Assembly (NCBI GenBank): GCA_017654935.2
Contig: CM065684.1
Span: 58,631,756-58,695,755 of the forward strand
Source of the DNA: Phymorhynchus buccinoides
Taxonomy: Eukaryota; Mollusca; Gastropoda; Neogastropoda; Raphitomidae
DNA: 64,000 nt
Direction of reading: 5' to 3'
In this document: piece by piece, positions 1 to 12,400 of the stretch
Layout of the letters: each line of letters starts with the position of its first letter
How positions within the stretch are numbered: position 1 is the first letter of the stretch
The notes under the pieces: generated by a model
The model's database searches: none
What the model saw: only the letters and a program-made list of their open reading frames with translations
Told to the model about the DNA's origin: nothing
Position numbers and translations under genes: made by a program

Positions 1-1389
1 AGTTGTCATTTGGTCAAAATTTACCACCGTAGAAAAAGAAGCGGAAGAGGGAAAGAGAGAAAAGAGCCAGTGTTTCCCATAGGGGTGAAATGTGAGAGTC
101 CCAGGGACTCCCTGTGCAAAATTTTAAGAGTCCTTTTCATATTTTTAAGAGTCCCCTAAGTATATGATAAAAAATGCTTTAACAAAAGCAAATACATGCT
201 AAACACACATGCTACATGCACAGTGAACACACAGGCAAACACATGTGCATAACCCCTGGAAATGGAATAGGCTGACTACAGAGAGAGAGAGAGAGAGGGG
301 GTGGGGAGAGACAAACAGATCGAGATATGGACAGAGAGACAGGCAGACAGACACACAAGCGTACACACGCACTTGCATATGCAGTAGCTTATGTTTTTGA
401 GATGATGCCATTCACATCTCTAAAAGAATGGCTTGATGCTGCTGCTTTTTCCTCTGTCGAACTTGCAAAAACCGTTCAGATTTGGTCAACGAAGAAATCG
501 GACCTAAAACTTGAAACACGTCACTCTCGCGAACAAGCATTCAGATGTAAACAAAGATCGTTTTGGAATGACCGGACATGTGTCTGCTTTAGAAAGGAAA
601 AACCTGGATGGTCAGAAACAAGACTGACAACCAGGAAACCCAAAGCAAACAGACTGACCGCTGTGGCACGAAGCGAAAATCGGGTTCAGAGTTTTGATAT
701 GGAAAAGTTGGGGAGGCTTGACCTAATTCCAACGATCCTACAAGTTGCAGACGATGTCTGAGCGAGTCCGAAACTAGCAAACATATTCTTCTGCCCCTTT
801 CCTACTCGTGGCTTCTGTTGGGGAGGCATGGCTGGTTTTAAACACGAATTGTTGTCAAAAGGCCGAGAACGATCTTGTTTAGCACTAGAAGACTAGGTCA
901 CGCTGGAACTTTATTTTGTCTTCAAAAAGTTGGATCGGAAAAGCTTTACCGAATGTGCAATGCCGCCATTTCTTCGTTTCGGCGTTCATTTCGCCAGATA
1001 CAACTTTTTAGTTCTGATTATGGTCTGAGGCTGCGGAAGAACTAAGTTTAGCAGACGACAGAATGCTTGAAGTTGTTGACTGCTTTGACGAAAAATCAAT
1101 CGGTCAGATGGCCGCCTGCCTGCTAAAACTATCGGTCAAAATCGAAGAATGAACCCTGCTGTCTCGGTCTGTTGAAAAAAGTGTGCGTCCCATGGGACGC
1201 CCAGAGCTGAAATCAAAGAGTCCCTCTGTGATTTTTGTGCTTCAGGGACGCACATATGTGCGTTATGGGAAACACTGAAGAGCACACACATTACATTATC
1301 AGTTTTCCAAGAAAGGGCTACACACGTCACCCTATTAGTTTTTCTTGGGTTCAGCTTCAATATCTAGGGTAAAATTAGGAGTAGCAAAC
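1..1389. other. No gene seen; dispersed repeat remnants
   Basis: 1-40 resembles the 61765-61790 part of the tRNA-derived SINE (GTTGTCATTTGGTCAAAA). A GA run lies at 280-298. The open frame 327-761 begins in this low-complexity run and shows no known motif. 855-875 (AAAAGGCCGAGAACGATC) weakly resembles a U2 head in reverse. Confidence 0.5.
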
Positions 1390-2165
1390 AAAATAAAGAC
1401 CTAGTTCCGGGCTGGGGAGGGGCGGACTACAGGGAGCTGCCGGCAGCTACTAATTTTTCACGTTCGCCCCCAGCAAGCTGGGAACTAGCCGACCCTAGGC
1501 ATTCCATAAGGCAATTCCCAGGCCCCAACCAAAAGGACAAACAAGACAAATAAATTAGATCCCTAACTATTGGGGTTAAAAAAAAAATATAAAAATTGGG
1601 GATGAGGGTGAAGGGACTGGGGTAGGGGCGCTTGTTGCAGGTTTCAGTGCTGGGTTGAGGCTGTGAGCTCAGCTGACGCTGGCTCTCCTCCAGGGTTTGG
1701 GATGTTGGTCCAGTTCAGGTGGTGTTGAAGCCTGGAGTCAAAGAGTGCCAGGGATGGTGCAGTGGCTACGCTTTCTGGGAGGCAGTTCCATTCAGGGATC
1801 GTGCAGGGGAAGAAGGTTCCCGGTCAGTACTGAGTTCGACATGATTTGATGTTGTACGCCTTGGAGTTGGTTTGGCGTCCACTTTTCTTCTGGCAGCTTG
1901 ATGTTGGGGCCTTGTTATGATTTTGAGGAGGCCGTTTCTGTGTTCGTACATGGTGGTTAACCAGGCCTTCATTCTTCTTTGCTGCAGTGCGGGCCAGGAG
2001 AGTTCTTCCAGCATACTGTCGACACTGGAGGTTGCCTTGTACTAAGTTGTAGTCCTGCATGGTCCACCTTGCCGCACGCCTCTGGACCTTCTCAATGGAG
2101 TTGATGCAGGTCTTTGTGGTGGGATCCCATACAGGACTAGTGTACTCTAGAACAGGTCGAACAAG
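1390..2165 (-). pseudogene. LINE 3' fragment (jockey/CR1-like RT C-terminus)
   Basis: Minus strand encodes EKVQRRAARWTMQDYNLVQG and, in a second frame, ELSWPALQQRRMKAWLTTMY. The QRRAARW-x-x-x-D-Y then L-x-W-x-L-x-x-RR pattern marks the C-terminal part of non-LTR RTs. A frame change and stop codons show decay. The 3' UTR runs to about 1390. Confidence 0.8.
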
Positions 2166-2239
2166 TTTTAGTAATATATTAGTTATAAATGAGAAGGAAA
2201 AAAAATATGTAAGGAATTATATGAGTAGTTCTGATAAAA

Positions 2240-2892
2240 TGAAAGACCAAGACCAGCTGCAAGTTGACCTCCACCACCTAGCGGACTGGGAGAAGAGCTA
2301 TGACATGGAATTTCATCCTGCAAAGTGCCAAGCGCTTGGTGTTAAACCTCTACCACAACACCTCCAGTCTAACGGACATGCTTTCTCAGTTAGGATGGCA
2401 GACACTTGAGTACCGCAGAAAGTCTACCAGGCTTACAATGCTTTATAAGATCTTGAACAGCATTGTCAAAGTCGACAACACCAGACTGAAGTCAGCTCCA
2501 ACTCGCTTAAGAAGATGACACAGCCGGCAACTATCCACCATCCAGTGCCAGATTGAATACAGGAGAAGTTCTTTCTTCCCGCACATTATCAAAGACTGGA
2601 ACTTGTTACCTGAGGAGGCTGTGTCTGCTTCTTCAGCTGGCTCGTTCTAGTCCTCCATCAAGATGCAAATTTCCCTCTCCCCCCCCCCCCCCCCCCCCCC
2701 TCTAGTTTAGGTGTTCCTGCCGACTCAGCATCACGTCGGGGGCTCGATCAGACTGGCTGGGTCATCTTCGTAGAGTAGGTTTTTGTTTTATTTTGCCTCT
2801 TTTTGATGCCCGACTTCGGACCTCTACCGCATATAGTATAAAATCAAACTGATGGTTGTGGATACTCAACGGTAGAAGAAAAAGAAGAAGTT
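2240..2892 (+). pseudogene. LINE 3' fragment with GAA-rich tail, copy 1
   Basis: Encodes LADWEKSYDMEFHPAKCQ and LGWQTLEYRRKSTRLTMLYK in two frames, then SFFPHIIKDWNLLPEEA. A run of C at 2680-2700 and the tail GAAGAAAAAGAAGAAG at 2875-2890 follow. It is 5' truncated. Confidence 0.8.
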
Positions 2893-3712
2893 TCTAGGAC
2901 CAGGAGTCCCCTACAGTACTCGTACATCCTTCATGGGCACACCCTTGAGAACGTAAGGGAGATCACATATCCCCGGCATTAACATCAACAGTGAGATCTC
3001 CTGGGACTGCCACGTCAACAACATCAGTGCTAAGGCCAACAAAACCCTGGGTTTTCTCAGACGGAACTTAAAAATCAGTAGCACCACCATCAAGGAACGA
3101 GCTTACAAAGCCTTTGTGTGTCCCTTGCTTGAGTATGCCTGCTCCGCCTGGGACCCATACACAGAGGAGAACATTGGCAAGCTGGAGGTGGTCCAGCGTA
3201 GGGCTAGGACAGCACGATTTGTGCTCAACCAGTACAGGCCTGCATTAAGTGTGAGCACTATGCTCGAGAACATGGGCTGGGAATCAATGGAGAGCAGACG
3301 GCAGAGGACCAGGCTCTCTATGCTGCACAAGATCAGCACCAACGCTGTACACTGCCCGAATCTAAAAGCAAAGCTGGTGTCGCTTCCATCTCGGCAAAGG
3401 TGTGGTCACCACCTGCAGTTCAAGCTTATTCAGTGCCGAACGACCATCAGGGAGTGGAACGAACTGCGGCAATATTCTCTTGCAGCCTTCACTACTGATG
3501 TGCGTGGCGCGTCAGGGTTTGAGGCTGCACACCAGTAACCCACCAGCTTTCCCCCTCCTCCCCTATCCCCCGACCCTTGTTTCCTACCACCACCACTGCC
3601 AACTGGAATTTGTCCACCATCGGAACCCCTCTTTTTCAGTCTTTTTTTTCTCTCCAAAAGGTGCCAGAATGGTCAGCTCATTGACCGTGGGCCCTTAAGA
3701 GAAGAAGAAGGG
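2893..3712 (+). pseudogene. LINE 3' fragment with GAA-rich tail, copy 2
   Basis: Encodes KANKTLGFLRRNLKI, then CPLLEYACSAWDPYTEENI and LENMGWESMESRRQRTRLSM and TTIREWNELRQYSLAAF. Longest of the LINE pieces, with an open frame of 140 codons (3116-3538). Ends GAGAAGAAGAAGGGG. Confidence 0.85.
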
Positions 3713-3895
3713 GATAGGGTTAGGAACATGTCAGATTTAATAACTTAATATTAGTAGTTTTTGAAGACATTTGCACACAATTTATGCGTCCCGTGATTGA
3801 GCACCATACCCGTAGCCTGGAGAATGTGAGATACAGGCCCATACTCCGAGCCTCTTCCCATTCTAAAAAATAAATACAATTTTACTTTCCCACAG

Positions 3896-4035
3896 GCTAA
3901 ACGGGGATCACTTTGGACGCTACCACAACGGAACCAACCAAGGGGAGTCCTCCCTGGCCTACCAGAAAGACATGACCTCCTTCAGTAACCCTTTCTTCCT
4001 CAGGCTGCCCAGTTCCAACGCTTCCAGTCTGGCAA
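3896..4035 (+). CDS. CGRRF1: CGRRF1 exon a (first exon in window)
   Basis: The acceptor TTTCCCACAG lies just before 3896 and the donor GTAAGT starts at 4036. The exon encodes DMTSFSNPFFLRLPSSNAS, the segment that follows the membrane anchor in CGRRF1 (family pattern K-x-x-x-NPF-x-L). It begins with one base completing a codon from an upstream exon and ends with one base carried into the next. Confidence 0.85.
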
Positions 4036-6393
4036 GTAAGTGCTGCAGTCATAGTGTTATTAGTGCGCTAGACAGGCATGTGTTTCCGATCAGCTAGCCA
4101 AGTTAGCAGAGTAAAGCTAGCAAAGATAGGGGAAAATAACCATCTTTTATGACCATTAAAAGACAGATTTAAGGGGAACAGGAGGATATGGTGGCAGTGG
4201 TCTAAGGAAGCAGGGTGTTCCTCCTTGCAGGATGTCCTGAATTGCAGGATTTTTAAATTGCCTAGAACCGCCATCACCAGATTATGAGAATTTGAGAAGT
4301 ACTCAACGATTTTCTTACACACACACTTGTACAGTAAAAAGGGCCTATATAAGCATTTGCTATATATATTCAAAGGAATGTAGCACTTGTACTAGTCTAG
4401 AGGGATGAAAAAAGAGCAGTAAATGTGTGTGTGTGTTCGCTGCCCCTTGCACTCCGCCGAGGCCGCTCCCTTGCAGGATTTTATTTATTTCCCAGGAGCA
4501 TCCATGCATACACAAACACAAACAGAGACCTCCTGAAATAACAAGGTGACCCTCTAAAAGTCTACAGCCATATTTTGTGCACGATTCTGCCCCCCTGGTT
4601 TAAAGGATAGAATTGAGTGTGTGTGACATTAAGTATGCTTATTGTCTTAACAGACGCTGCTGAAGTTCAATAGTTTAACTTAAGTCAATGTTTCCCCCCA
4701 CCCCCATCCCCTCTCCCAACGGAAGAAGATAATGGTGGGGGCAAGATTAGAAGCTGCCCGGTTGTTGAATGTAGCTTTTGATTTTGTGCTATTTTTAGTC
4801 AATTGCACGTTTTTAAGAATTTTTAGTGGTCCTTAACGGGGCAAATTCTATCAATTCATGTATTGTTTGAATCACTTCAATCACTAAAACCATTGACCGA
4901 TTGATTGTTAAATAGATCTTTTTTTCCCAGAGGGTGTGTTGCTGGAGTTATCGTGCCTGGAGCCGTGTGAAGTGTATGTGTACTGGGGCGCCCTCATCAG
5001 CCCAGTGCATGCCGCTCTCCTCAAAACAGGGACAGATTTCACGGAAGACGCACGTACCCGCAGCTTGTGGAGAGACGACTGCTTGGCAACGGAAAGACAC
5101 AGGTTTGTCTTGGCTTTTTTGCTTTGAAATTCCATCGGTGGAGGGAGTTAATTAAGAGAGAGTTCCTTCCCCTTATTCGCACGTACCCGCAGCTTGTGGA
5201 GAGACGACTGCTTGGCAACGGAAGGACACAGGTTTGTCTTGGCTTTTTTGCTTTGAAATTCCATCGTGATAATCATTGAAGGTGGAGGGAGTTAATTAAG
5301 AGAGAGTTCCTTCCCCTTATTCGCACGTACCCGCAGCTTGTGGAGAGACGACTGCTTGGCAACGGAAAGACACAGGTTTGTCTTGGCTTTTTTGCTTTGA
5401 AATTCCATTGTGATAATCAATGAAGAATTGAAGGTGGAGGGAGTTAATTAAGAGAGAGTTCCTTCTTATTATTTGCACGTACCCGCAGCTTGTGGAGAGA
5501 TGACTGCTTGGCAACAGAAAGACTCAGGTTTGTGGTGGCTTTTTTTGCTTTGACATTCCATCGTGATAATCAATGAAGAATTGAAGATGGAGGGAGTTAA
5601 TTAAGAGAGAGTTCCTTCCCCTTATTCATTTCGCTACAATCTCCTCTCCTAGCCTCACTATTTCAATCGAAGAATTGAGAGTTGATTTTATTTGGTTATT
5701 ATGAGGAATTGAATTTTTACATTTTGTGGTCATAAATTGGCAACAGAATGTTTCTTGAGCGGTTTCCAAAAAAAATCTGCTCTGAGTGGGTTTTTTCTTT
5801 TCTTTGTTTCATATAGTTAATAATTTCTTTAAAATGTTGAATTTCTGCACAGTGGTTTTTTACAATTTTTTTATTATGATTTATGAGGGAAATGAACCAA
5901 CATGTGTGGCGGTACCATAGCCAATGAGGTTTAACCGAGGCGTGGCTACTGCTACGCCTATCTGTATTGTTAAAAAATCGGGACTTTACTAGTGTTGCAC
6001 TGCCCCTGGGCATTGCCTCCAGTATTGTTCCCACCATCTTTGTATCTACAAATGTCCCATATGTGTCTGTTCCAGACCGAGAGGACGTAAAACACCATTT
6101 TTCATTCATTCACATGCTCCAAATTATGACTTATAAGAGTACCATATTTTACGGACTATAAGGCGATACTTTGTTTTCCTAGACTGAGACCCCTGCACCT
6201 TATAATGTGACTGATAATATAGTAATAAAGAAAAATCTGAATTTTGTGTCAAAGTGCGCCTTGTAGTTCGTAAAGTACGGTAAGTCAGGGCCTTAAATAA
6301 CCCTATAATCCTGCGGAGTCACATTCCCCTTAGAAAAGAGCTTAGCTTTGTCCCGGGGGGGGGGGAATACCATATTTTCTGATTATAAGGCGC

Positions 6394-6432
<39 letters not shown>

Positions 6433-9400
6433 TCCAAATTTTACACAAAATTCAGATGTAATTATATTGTCTTACTGTTTTTTCAGTCACATTATAAGGC
6501 GCAGGGGTCTCAGTCTAGGGAAGAAAAGTATCGCCTTATACTTTTGTTATAGTACAAAAATAATTTGGGGAGGGGGGGGGGGGCAATTTCACTGAGGTAT
6601 TTTTTCTAAAATAGTTTTGTTTTCACTAAATACCACACAAACAAACACACAAGTGCAAAGTGACATTATTTTATTAACGAGACAAAACAGAACATGTAAT
6701 ATTTCAACAAAAATGTCTTTTTCAAACAATATACATAACACAATACTTCCCCTCTTCACAGTCGAGCAGTCTCCAAATGATCACGTTTAGATAGAAAATA
6801 AAAAAATCATTGTTGTTGAATACAGTTCAGAAGCGTAGGAGGGAGGGAGAGTGGAGAGAGGGTGAAAGTTAGAAATAGCGAGTACAATCTCATCAATGGC
6901 AATGCTTGCAGTGAAAAAGAAGTGGGTGATTGAAAAAGGATAGTGGGGGGTGGAGTAAGACAAGAGTTGTAGGGGTTCACTAAGTGTATGTTTTTGTGGC
7001 AGCCGCTTTTCCTGCGACTGTACTTTGATGTTTGCCCGTCTCTTGGCACATGGTAACCTTTGATTTTTCTGACAGTTTTGACGCCCGAGGAAAGCACTCC
7101 CTCCACCTGCCCGTGCCGACAGAGGTCAGTGCCGAGGGGCTGGGCCCTCCCCCCAGACAGCGCTACCCCTGCGTGCTGGTGATGACCACCAGGAACAGCC
7201 CTGCTGCTGTTGGTCATGTGGAACACACTCATGTGGTAGGTGCAGTTGACTTTATTAACGCTTTCACTGCCAGCCATTTTTTAGCAAAAAAAATTTCAAA
7301 CTTACCTGGGTAGAGACAAAAATCTGTCTGCAATACTGGGGATTCCTGTGTGACATATTGAAAGCAAGGCCTATCCTTACGTCCCAAAGTTAAGAGAATA
7401 GGGTCTTTGCATAACAGACCCTGATTTTATGCCTTTTAGTGACATGGGTGTAAAATCATTGTGGTGCAAAAATGCGACGTTGGCGGTGAAAGGGTTAATT
7501 AATTATGGTCGACTCTTCTAGCTCCATGGGCAAAAATATTCGCTCAACACTATTCACTATGCTCCCACCAAATGCAAAGACATTCACTGCCAAGCACCCT
7601 GCCATGTGTTTGTAAGATATTCGCTCAACACTATTCACTATGCTCCCACCAAATGCAACGACATTCACTGCCAAGCACCCTGCCATGTGTTTGTAAGATA
7701 TTCGCTCAACACTATTCACTATGCTCCCACCAAATGCAAAGACATTCACTGCCAAGCACCCTGCCATGTGTTTGTAAGATATTCGCTCAACACTATTCAC
7801 TATGCTCCCACCAAATGCAAAGACATTCACTGCCAAGCACCCTGCCATGTGTTTGTAAGATATTCGCTCAACACTATTCACTATGCTCCCACCAAATGCA
7901 AAGACATTCACTGCCAAGCACCCTGCCATGTGTTTGTAAGATATTCGCTCAACACTATTCACTATGCTCCCACCAAATGCAAAGACATTCACTGCCAAGC
8001 ACCCTGCCATGTGTTTGTCTGTAAGATATTCGCTCAACACTATTCGCTATGCTCCCACCAAATGCAAAGACATTCACTGCCAAGCACCCTGCCATGTGTT
8101 TGTAAGATATTCGCTCAACACTATTCACTATGCTCCCACCAAATGCAAAGACATTCACTGCCAAGCACCCTGCCATGTGTTTGTAAGATATTCGCTCAAC
8201 ACTATTCACTATGCTCCCACCAAATGCAAAGACATTCACTGCCAAGCACCCTGCCATGTGTTTGTAAGATATTCGCTCAACACTATTCACTATGCTCCCA
8301 CCAAATGCAAAGACATTCACTGCCAAGCACCCTGCCATGTGTTTGTCTGTGTCACGAAATCCCCCGCTCGATCCTGATCAGAGATCGGGAGAGGGAAATC
8401 GCGAACCCCGAGGAGAGTCTCGCACGCCCAGACAGACAAACCCGCAGGAGAAGGCACACGCGCACACCAGAAGTACAATACAAAACAAGACTATTTATTA
8501 TAAGCAAGCACACACACACACTTACACAATTCAATACTCAATGTTCAACAAATTATCTACACAATTTACATGGCATTCAAAAGTTTGTCCAAAGAATAGG
8601 CTAAAGCCGGCAACTTAACTGAATAACTAAAAGAGAGTTTGCAAGCAGAAACACAAAATAGAAGGGAAAAACGACGAAAGGGCAGACGAAGAAAAAAAGT
8701 CCAACAAAAACAGCAGAGCGTCCGAAGAAGAAGACAAAGGGGAAAACAAAAGTCAGTAGAAAAACTGCTCCCCCTCCTGGGGCAGGCTACAGCAGCAGAA
8801 ACAAAAGAAGAGAGACGGCAGAGGTCGCCCACAGACTCCTCAACAGGAACGTCGAAGCCTGGCCCGAACGCACAGACAGGCCCACAGATCGGGCCTAACA
8901 CGGGGCCAGACAGAAAGGCGGGCGGCCTCCCACAGCCGGAAACGGAGAAAAGAGCGGTTGACCGGGCGGTCAACCAGGCAGCAACAGGTCAGGTCAGGTT
9001 CAGGCTCAGGCTCAGGCTCAGGCTCAGGATAAGGATCAGGACTGTATGAAAAACCAAAACAAAAACCTAGTTTTGAACTCCCAGAGTAACGACAGTTTTG
9101 TGTTTACCCAAACACTAATTCCCCAACAGTCCTCTTCAGGGATGTAAAAACCCACCCTCTTTAAACTTGGTTCTCTCCAAGAACCCCAAAACGCTGAACA
9201 ACACCTTCTTTACAATCCTTTTCACACGACTCAGTCTAGGGGTAATATTTCATCAAAAAGGATTAACTAAAAGGTTTCGCTTTTTCTGGAACAACAAGGC
9301 TTTCATACATTTAGAAAATTCTAGCCTTTCAAATACAAAAATTAACAATTACATTCTTCTGAAAATTTCACAGCTTTTCAGGTACAAGAATGGACACTTA

Positions 9401-12400
9401 AATTCTTCTGAAAATATCACAAAGAACTTCACCACCAAAAATATGTCCCTTCATTATCATTTCTTCCATAAGGCGGACGAACTACAGGCAAAGAATGTAT
9501 TTCCCCAAAATGGCAATCTATTCTATCATCCTTACCATTCCACTACAAAGTGCATATTTGTACAAGATTAGCTTGGAAGACAGAAATAAAACCAAGAGTG
9601 TCTTACTACCACAACTCCCAATCCAGGTAACTTCCGGTTAAGCAGACTACTCACTTTCTTTCAAGCTAGCATGGAAGGCAGGTTTGTTTTTCTGTTTCTC
9701 CAGGAATTTTTTCTCCTGCTTTCAGCTTAATGAGTGTCTTTTGTTTTCCTTTGGTTTTCTTTGTGTTGCTTTGCTACTTGGGTAAGTTCGTTCGGCCCTC
9801 CCCCCTTTTTGGTTGTAATCTTTGTGAAGATTTCGGGCCTGTTGGTCAAAAGGTGGGCGTGGCTTCTGGCTTCGGGTTTCGCGTTATGGAACCTACTCCT
9901 TCTAAAAAGGTTGTAGATTCTTCGGCGTTAGTTAGCAAACCTTCAAGTAGTTCAACTAAGGAACCTCAGCCTACTCCTCCCAGGGATGACAAAGACCGTT
10001 TTCTAAAATCTAGTCCTTCAGAAAAGTCTTTGTCCAAGTCAAATCTCGGTCAAGAAGTTCGAGTAAGTCTCATTCTTCGCGTTCGGTTCAAGATACAAAG
10101 CAAGTGGTGTCGGAATTGCTGGCTCATTTGCGTTCTACGGGCGAATTGTCTTCGGCCATGCCGTTCTCCTTCTCCCAAGTGGATTCGGCTGGTTTGGTCC
10201 AGCACATTTCGGTGGATGATTCTCATGTTGTTTTGTTGGGTGTTTTGGACGATGACCCGGCCTTTTCGACGGTTGGTCGTCCACTCCAGGATTCGTTGTC
10301 CGTTGAAGATCTCTCACGGATGGAGCTGCAAACCGGCATCCGGGTTTTTCCCGAACAAGGTCAGTACGGCTCTTCTAGCCAAGCTAGCTCCCGTACCCCA
10401 TTGGTTCCTGGCGTTCATGATACCGCACGGGCACTTCCGGTTCTGGAAGAAGAAGCTGCGAAGAAACCGGTGGTGCTGTCCGACTTGTCTTACAGAGCTA
10501 TAGACAACCGGGCGGTACCCACCGATGCCACCATTACGCCTGGTGATGCCGGCCGAAAAACGGACGATGCCGCTAATGGGGGTAGCTTCCCTGGCGATGG
10601 CAGCCTCGGTGCCTTAGGCACCGGGCCGGCATCCGCACCCGGAGTTCTCCGAGCGGACCGGCCACGGCGACATGGTCTCGCGGGTCCACCACGGGCACGG
10701 CGGCTACGGCCTCTCCCGTGGGTGGTCCCTGGCGACGGCAGCCTCGGTGCCTTAGGCACCGGGCCGGCATCCGCACCCGGAGTTCTCCGGAGCGGACCGG
10801 CCACGGCAACATGGTCTCGCGGGTCCACCACGGGCACGTCGGCTACGGCCTCTCCCGTGGGTGGTCCCTGGCGACGGCAGCCTCGGTGCCTTAGGCACCG
10901 GGCCGGCATCCGCACCCGGAGTTCTCCGAGCGGACCGGCCACAGCGACATGGTCTCGCGGGTCCACCACGGTCACGGCGGCTACGGCCTCTCCCGTGGGT
11001 AGTCCCCAGGCCCAAGGCCGTACGACGGCGGGCATTCAGTCCATGGGACGTTTGCCTCAGCCCGTACCGGTCACGCCCGTTACCGCTGGTATGGTTCTTC
11101 AGCGGACCTACTCTCACCAGGAGGTTTTGGACCTTTTGTCGGGTTGTTCTTCCTTCGGTCAGTCAGCTCAACCAGCGGCGTCGGTTACGGCTTCGGGTCA
11201 CACGGTGGATTCTATGGAAGAGGTTTTTTCAGATCCTTCTGTTTCTGGCATTCAAGGGTATCTGGCGGCCTTGCAGCCTTACTGCGCTCCTTCTTTCACG
11301 GTTGCAACCGAGAGTTGTTCAACCGTACCCTTGTTGTCTTCCTTCTGAACGAATTTTTGCGGGGGCAACGGCCCCGGCTTCGCCGTTCTTTCAAATGATG
11401 TCTGTTTTGGCAGGCATGGTTTCCTCTGATTACAACCATGAGTTGTTCAACCAGTTGACTCGTTCACCCGTTCCAGTAATCCTTTTTGGTCTGGTTCCGT
11501 CCCGATCGAACTATTCTGTCCGGCTAACATGATCTTCCATGCCCAGCCGTCAGCTCAGTTGTTCGACTGGGTGGCGTTGAAATGGGTTAAGTCTACGTCA
11601 CGTTTGCACACTGTTTCGCTTTTTGTCTACATGTTTTCCTTTTCGGTGGGGACATTTCCGCGTCATCTGGTTAGATTTGACGTCATGCGATAGCAACTAT
11701 GTTGCTGTTTCGGTCTGTCCCTACGTCAGAGGTAGTTTTTTATTTTTACCTTCCAACGGTCTTAGCATGTAGAGTTGGTTACGAAGTGCAGTCGCACATT
11801 CGTACCGTGGCTTCTCAGTTTGCTAGTTCAGAGGTTGAATCTGCTGTTTTGCGGATTCTCATCTTCACCATTTAGTACTAGCTGTCTCTATCCCGTCATC
11901 GATCCTTTGCTTGCCCATTCTGAACAAGTCTTGTCCAAATGTGGGCCATTTTGTTTTTGACTCAGACTCGCCACTTCGATTTTTCTGGTTCGAAAGGGCG
12001 TAGCAGCGTGTGGTGGCCCGGTCCGGCCACTCATAGTCCGTTTTTGTATCGGCCTTGGCTGCTCTAGGTGACTCCATGCGGAGTTTGTCATCTCCTGGCT
12101 GCTTTTCCAGGATGTTGTCTCGGTGGAGTCCACTCAGGTTCTGCCCCAGGATGATGCTTTCGGTACCCTTCTGTCTCGTGGGTGCCAATTGTCTTTTCTC
12201 CGCCTGCAGATCCTCTTCGCTTTCAGATCTTGGACGCAGAGGTCAAGTCCCTTCTGGACAAGGGTGCTGTGATTCCAGTACCCAACCCAGGCCCGGGTTT
12301 CTACTCGTGCATGTTCACTGTACCAAAGAAGAACTGCGAGTTCCGTCCAGTGCTGGACTTGTCTCCTCTCAATGCTTTTCTGCGCCCCATGGCGTTCAGA

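Noticed and set aside
327..761. 144-codon plus-strand open frame
   Set aside because: It starts in a low-complexity GA-rich run, shows no domain, and lies among repeat remnants.
1..3895. N-terminal exon of CGRRF1 within the window
   Set aside because: I searched for a short Met-starting hydrophobic segment followed by a donor and found none; it is probably upstream of the window.
7495..8604. Open frames of 130-332 codons in the 81-bp array
   Set aside because: Same artefact of a unit length divisible by three; no protein family likeness.
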